Shown here piece after piece: positions 61,734 to 64,000 of a DNA stretch of 64,000 bases (positions are counted from its first letter, which is position 1; each line of letters begins with the position of its first letter). The translations under genes and the position numbers were made by a program. The DNA is from Alteriqipengyuania lutimaris (GTDB taxonomy: Bacteria; Pseudomonadota; Alphaproteobacteria; Sphingomonadales; Sphingomonadaceae). The stretch is from the NCBI RefSeq assembly GCF_003363135.1, contig NZ_QRBB01000001.1:2020501-2084500 (forward strand), in the 5' to 3' direction. The notes under the pieces were generated by a model, which worked only from the letters and a program-made list of their open reading frames with translations, was not told the DNA's origin and made no database searches.

Positions 61734-63098
61734 ATGCTCAAGCATGTTTGGATGGCGAGCGCAGCGCTGGCGCTGGCAATGGGAACGAGTGGCGCGAGCC
61801 CGGCGATGGCGCAGGCGGGCGATGCTGCGGTGGCGGCCGAGCTGCGCGCGGGCGTGGCCGAGGACATGCCCGGCCTCATGGAACTCTACCGCGATCTCCA
61901 CGCCAACCCCGAACTGAGTTTCGAGGAGGTCGAAACCGCCGCCAAACTGGCCGAAAGGATGCGCGCGCTGGGCTTCGAGGTAACCGAAGGCGTCGGCCGG
62001 ACCGGCGTGGTCGCAGTGATGCGCAACGGCGACGGGCCGACCGTGATGCTGCGCGCCGACATGGACGGGCTGCCGGTGGTCGAGCAGACTGGACTGCCCT
62101 TCGCCTCCACCGTCACCGCAACGCCCGCGACCGGCGTCGAAACCGGCGTGATGCACGCTTGCGGCCACGACACCCACATGGCCGGCTGGATCGGCGCCGC
62201 GCAGCAGCTGGTCGATCACAAGGACGAGTGGCAGGGCACGCTGGTGATGATCCTCCAGCCTGCGGAAGAAGTGGGCCTGGGCGCGCTCGCCATGCTCGAA
62301 GATGGGCTCTACGAGCGGTTTCCGAAGCCCGATTACGCCGTCGCCTTCCACGATGCGGCGCAGTTCCCGGCAGGGACGATCGGCTTCTCGCCCGGCTACG
62401 CGCTCGCCAATGTCGACAGCGTCGATATCACGGTGAAGGGCATCGGCGGCCACGGCGCCTACCCGCAGGCGACCAAGGATCCGGTGGTCCTCGCCAGTGC
62501 CATCGTCATGAAGCTGCAGACGCTAGTGAGCCGCGAGCTGTCGCCGCTCGAGCCCGGGGTCGTGACCGTCGGCAGCTTCCGCTCGGGGTCGAAGCACAAC
62601 ATCATTTCGGACGAGGCGAAGCTGCAGCTGACCGTGCGCAGCTATACCGACGAATCGCGCAAGCTCCTGCTCGACGGGATCGCCCGGATCGCACGGGGCG
62701 AGGCGATGAGTGCAGGCCTGCCCGAAGAGCTGATGCCGGTGGTGGAGGTGGAGGATCCTTACACCCCCTCGACCTATAACGACCCCGAATTCACCGAGAT
62801 GCTGATGGCGGGTTTCCGCGACCGCTTCGGCGAGGATCGCGTGATGCAGGTGCCCAGCGTGATGGGCGGGGAAGACTTCAGCCAGTTCCGCCGGGCCGCG
62901 CCCGAGGATGTGAAATCACTGATCTTCTGGATCGGCGGCGTCCCGCAGGATGAGTGGGAAGCGGCGCAGGCGGGCGAAGCCTCGCTGCCGTCGCTCCACA
63001 GCCCGTTCTGGGCGCCCGATGCGGAGAAGGTGATCGCGACCGGTGCCGAAGCGCTTGCTGCGGCGGCGATCGATCTGATGCCGGTCGGCGGCAACTGA
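61734..63098 (+). CDS. Secreted M20 family amidohydrolase/peptidase
   Basis: The 454-residue protein has a signal peptide (LKHVWMASAALALAMGTSGA, cleavage near AMA). The M20 metal motifs are RADMDGLPV, HACGHDTHM and LQPAEEVGLGA, with the dimerisation domain IGGHGAYPQATKDPVVLAS. The amidohydrolase subfamily usually hydrolyses N-acyl amino acids or small peptides. GGGGAG lies eight bases before the ATG. It has its own gene gap of about 170 bases upstream containing a short GTGTCAGGT tandem. Confidence 0.9.
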   Translation: MLKHVWMASAALALAMGTSGASPAMAQAGDAAVAAELRAGVAEDMPGLMELYRDLHANPELSFEEVETAAKLAERMRALGFEVTEGVGRTGVVAVMRNGDGPTVMLRADMDGLPVVEQTGLPFASTVTATPATGVETGVMHACGHDTHMAGWIGAAQQLVDHKDEWQGTLVMILQPAEEVGLGALAMLEDGLYERFPKPDYAVAFHDAAQFPAGTIGFSPGYALANVDSVDITVKGIGGHGAYPQATKDPVVLASAIVMKLQTLVSRELSPLEPGVVTVGSFRSGSKHNIISDEAKLQLTVRSYTDESRKLLLDGIARIARGEAMSAGLPEELMPVVEVEDPYTPSTYNDPEFTEMLMAGFRDRFGEDRVMQVPSVMGGEDFSQFRRAAPEDVKSLIFWIGGVPQDEWEAAQAGEASLPSLHSPFWAPDAEKVIATGAEALAAAAIDLMPVGGN

Positions 63099-63152
63099 GA
63101 AAGGGCGAGGCGGGCCGCATCTGCGCGGCCCGCGCGCCCTCGTTATTCGGTG

Positions 63153-63344
63153 CTATTCCGCGTCCGGAACGTAGGTGCCGAGGCGGTGGTGCAGCGCGTT
63201 GATCTTCGCCAGTTCCTCGCGGTCTTCCGTGGTGCGGGCGTGGCTCGCGAGCGCGGCGCGCAGCAGGCGGAAGTCGGCGGTGGACAGCAGCGCACGGGCG
63301 CGGCCGGGCTCCTTGCTAGGTTCTTGGGGGGTCTCGTCGGTCAT
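63153..63344 (-). CDS. Small hypothetical protein next to isocitrate lyase
   Basis: The 63-residue product (MTDETPQEPSKEPGRARALL, then STADFRLLRAALASHARTT and ALHHRLGTYVPDAE) is hydrophilic and helical. I do not recognise a family. It is downstream of isocitrate lyase on the same strand, separated by an inverted repeat that may be a terminator. The codon pattern fits a real gene. Confidence 0.6.
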   Translation of the reverse strand: MTDETPQEPSKEPGRARALLSTADFRLLRAALASHARTTEDREELAKINALHHRLGTYVPDAE

Positions 63345-63372
63345 AAGTGCATCCGCTCCATCGGAAAATCAG

Positions 63373-63420
63373 GTGTCCCGGGGTCGTCGGACAGCAATGC
63401 CGACCCGACGCCCCGGTGAC
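63373..63420 (-). terminator. Inverted repeat after isocitrate lyase
   Basis: GTCCCGGGGTCGTCGG on the left and CCGACCCGACGCCCCGG on the right form a G/C-rich imperfect stem between the isocitrate lyase stop codon and the small downstream gene. There is no long U-tract, so it may be a weak terminator or an mRNA-stabilising element. Confidence 0.45.
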
Positions 63421-63458
63421 AAGCCCGCCTCTCGAGCTCTTGATTGAATTGTGAAGGA

Positions 63459-64000
63459 CTATGCGGCGAACTGGTTCATGGTGTTGTCCTTGCCGCCCGC
63501 CTTCAGCGCGGCTTCGCCGGCGAAGTATTCCTTGTGGTCGTCTCCGATGTCGGAGCCGGCCATGTTCTGGTGCTTCACGCAGGCAATCTGCTGGCGGATT
63601 TCCTCGCGCTGGACGTTCTTGACGTAGCCCAGCATCGCTTCTTCGCCGAAGTAGCGCTTGGAGAGGTTGTCCGTGCTCAGCGCCGCCGTGTGGTAGGTCG
63701 GGAGCGTGATGAGGTGGTGGAAGATGCCGGCGCGCTTCGCGGCATCGGCCTGGAAGCTCTGGATTTTCGCATCGGCTTGCTGCGCCAGCTCGGTGCTGTC
63801 GTAGTCGACGCTCATCAGCTTGGCGCGGTCGTAGGCGCTCACATCCTTGCCGCTTTCTTCCCACGCATCATAGACTTGCTGGCGGAAGTTAAGGGTCCAG
63901 TTGAAGCTGGGCGAGTTGTTGTAGACCAGCTTTGCGTTGGGCACGGTCTCGCGGATCTTGTCCACCATGCTGGCGATCTGCTCGACATGCGGCTTCTCGG
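63459..64000 (-). CDS. aceA: Isocitrate lyase, C-terminal part
   Basis: About 179 residues up to the stop codon are in the window; the gene continues past the right edge. LVYNNSPSFNWTLNFRQQ is the isocitrate lyase active-site loop (NxSPSFNW). ITLPTYHTAALSTDNLSKRYFGEEAMLGYVKNVQ and KHQNMAGSDIGDDHKEYF are typical of the C-terminal part of this class. It is the first enzyme of the glyoxylate bypass. The call is based on this region only. Confidence 0.93.
   Translation of the reverse strand, partial: EKPHVEQIASMVDKIRETVPNAKLVYNNSPSFNWTLNFRQQVYDAWEESGKDVSAYDRAKLMSVDYDSTELAQQADAKIQSFQADAAKRAGIFHHLITLPTYHTAALSTDNLSKRYFGEEAMLGYVKNVQREEIRQQIACVKHQNMAGSDIGDDHKEYFAGEAALKAGGKDNTMNQFAA

Overview
The window looks like a chromosomal segment of a GC-rich alphaproteobacterium, most likely a sphingomonad (Erythrobacteraceae or a relative). 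This is inferred from gene order (mfd-sdhE-recG; fau-6S RNA-zapA-tkt-gap-pgk-fda), the large TonB-dependent receptor, secreted DUF885, M20 and C69-like peptidases, and alphaproteobacterial intergenic palindromes. The genus cannot be fixed from sequence reading alone.

Layout. 1-9.9 kb: housekeeping genes (mfd 5' end, sdhE, recG, a low-molecular-weight phosphatase, a DUF885 hydrolase, an ABC1 kinase, a Pmp3-type peptide, a HerA-like ATPase) with palindromic repeats between them. 8.7-17.3 kb: a peptide-use locus. An exported fusion of cyanophycinase and isoaspartyl peptidase is followed by a PLP sulfur-amino-acid-type enzyme. Divergent to them are an Lrp/AsnC regulator, a TonB-dependent receptor and a C69-like Ntn hydrolase with Ser in place of the family Cys. 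A 13-base motif lies in both regulatory gaps, in opposite orientations, so the Lrp protein probably controls the whole set. 17.3-21.0 kb: a copper-resistance locus (copB, copA, csoR, DUF305) with two CsoR-type operators.

21.17-38.61 kb: an integrated mobilisable island in the 3' end of tRNA-Pro(CGG), bounded by an 18-base direct repeat. It carries a tyrosine integrase, a degenerate MobV-like relaxase with an oriT-like region, a KfrA-like protein with its own 30-base palindrome, and several unknown genes. It also carries a DEDD exonuclease and a defence set: hsdM-hsdS-FRG-hsdR type I restriction operon and a GHKL ATPase ending in a HEPN-like RNase motif.

38.6-64 kb: core metabolism. thyA; branched-chain 2-oxoacid dehydrogenase E1alpha-E1beta-E2 without E3; tRNA-Asp; a frameshifted glutathione S-transferase; an Fpg-like glycosylase, DUF2842 and 5-formyl-THF cyclo-ligase in an overlapping operon; a probable 6S RNA; zapA; transketolase, GAPDH, PGK and class I aldolase; thiE, an M23 peptidase, EF-P, an inositol-monophosphatase-family gene, tRNA-Leu, an SLC13 transporter, a secreted M20 hydrolase, and the C-terminal part of isocitrate lyase at the right edge.

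The two most interesting regions are the Lrp-linked cyanophycin/isoaspartyl-peptide locus and the tRNA-Pro island with its GHKL-HEPN gene and FRG-bearing restriction operon.
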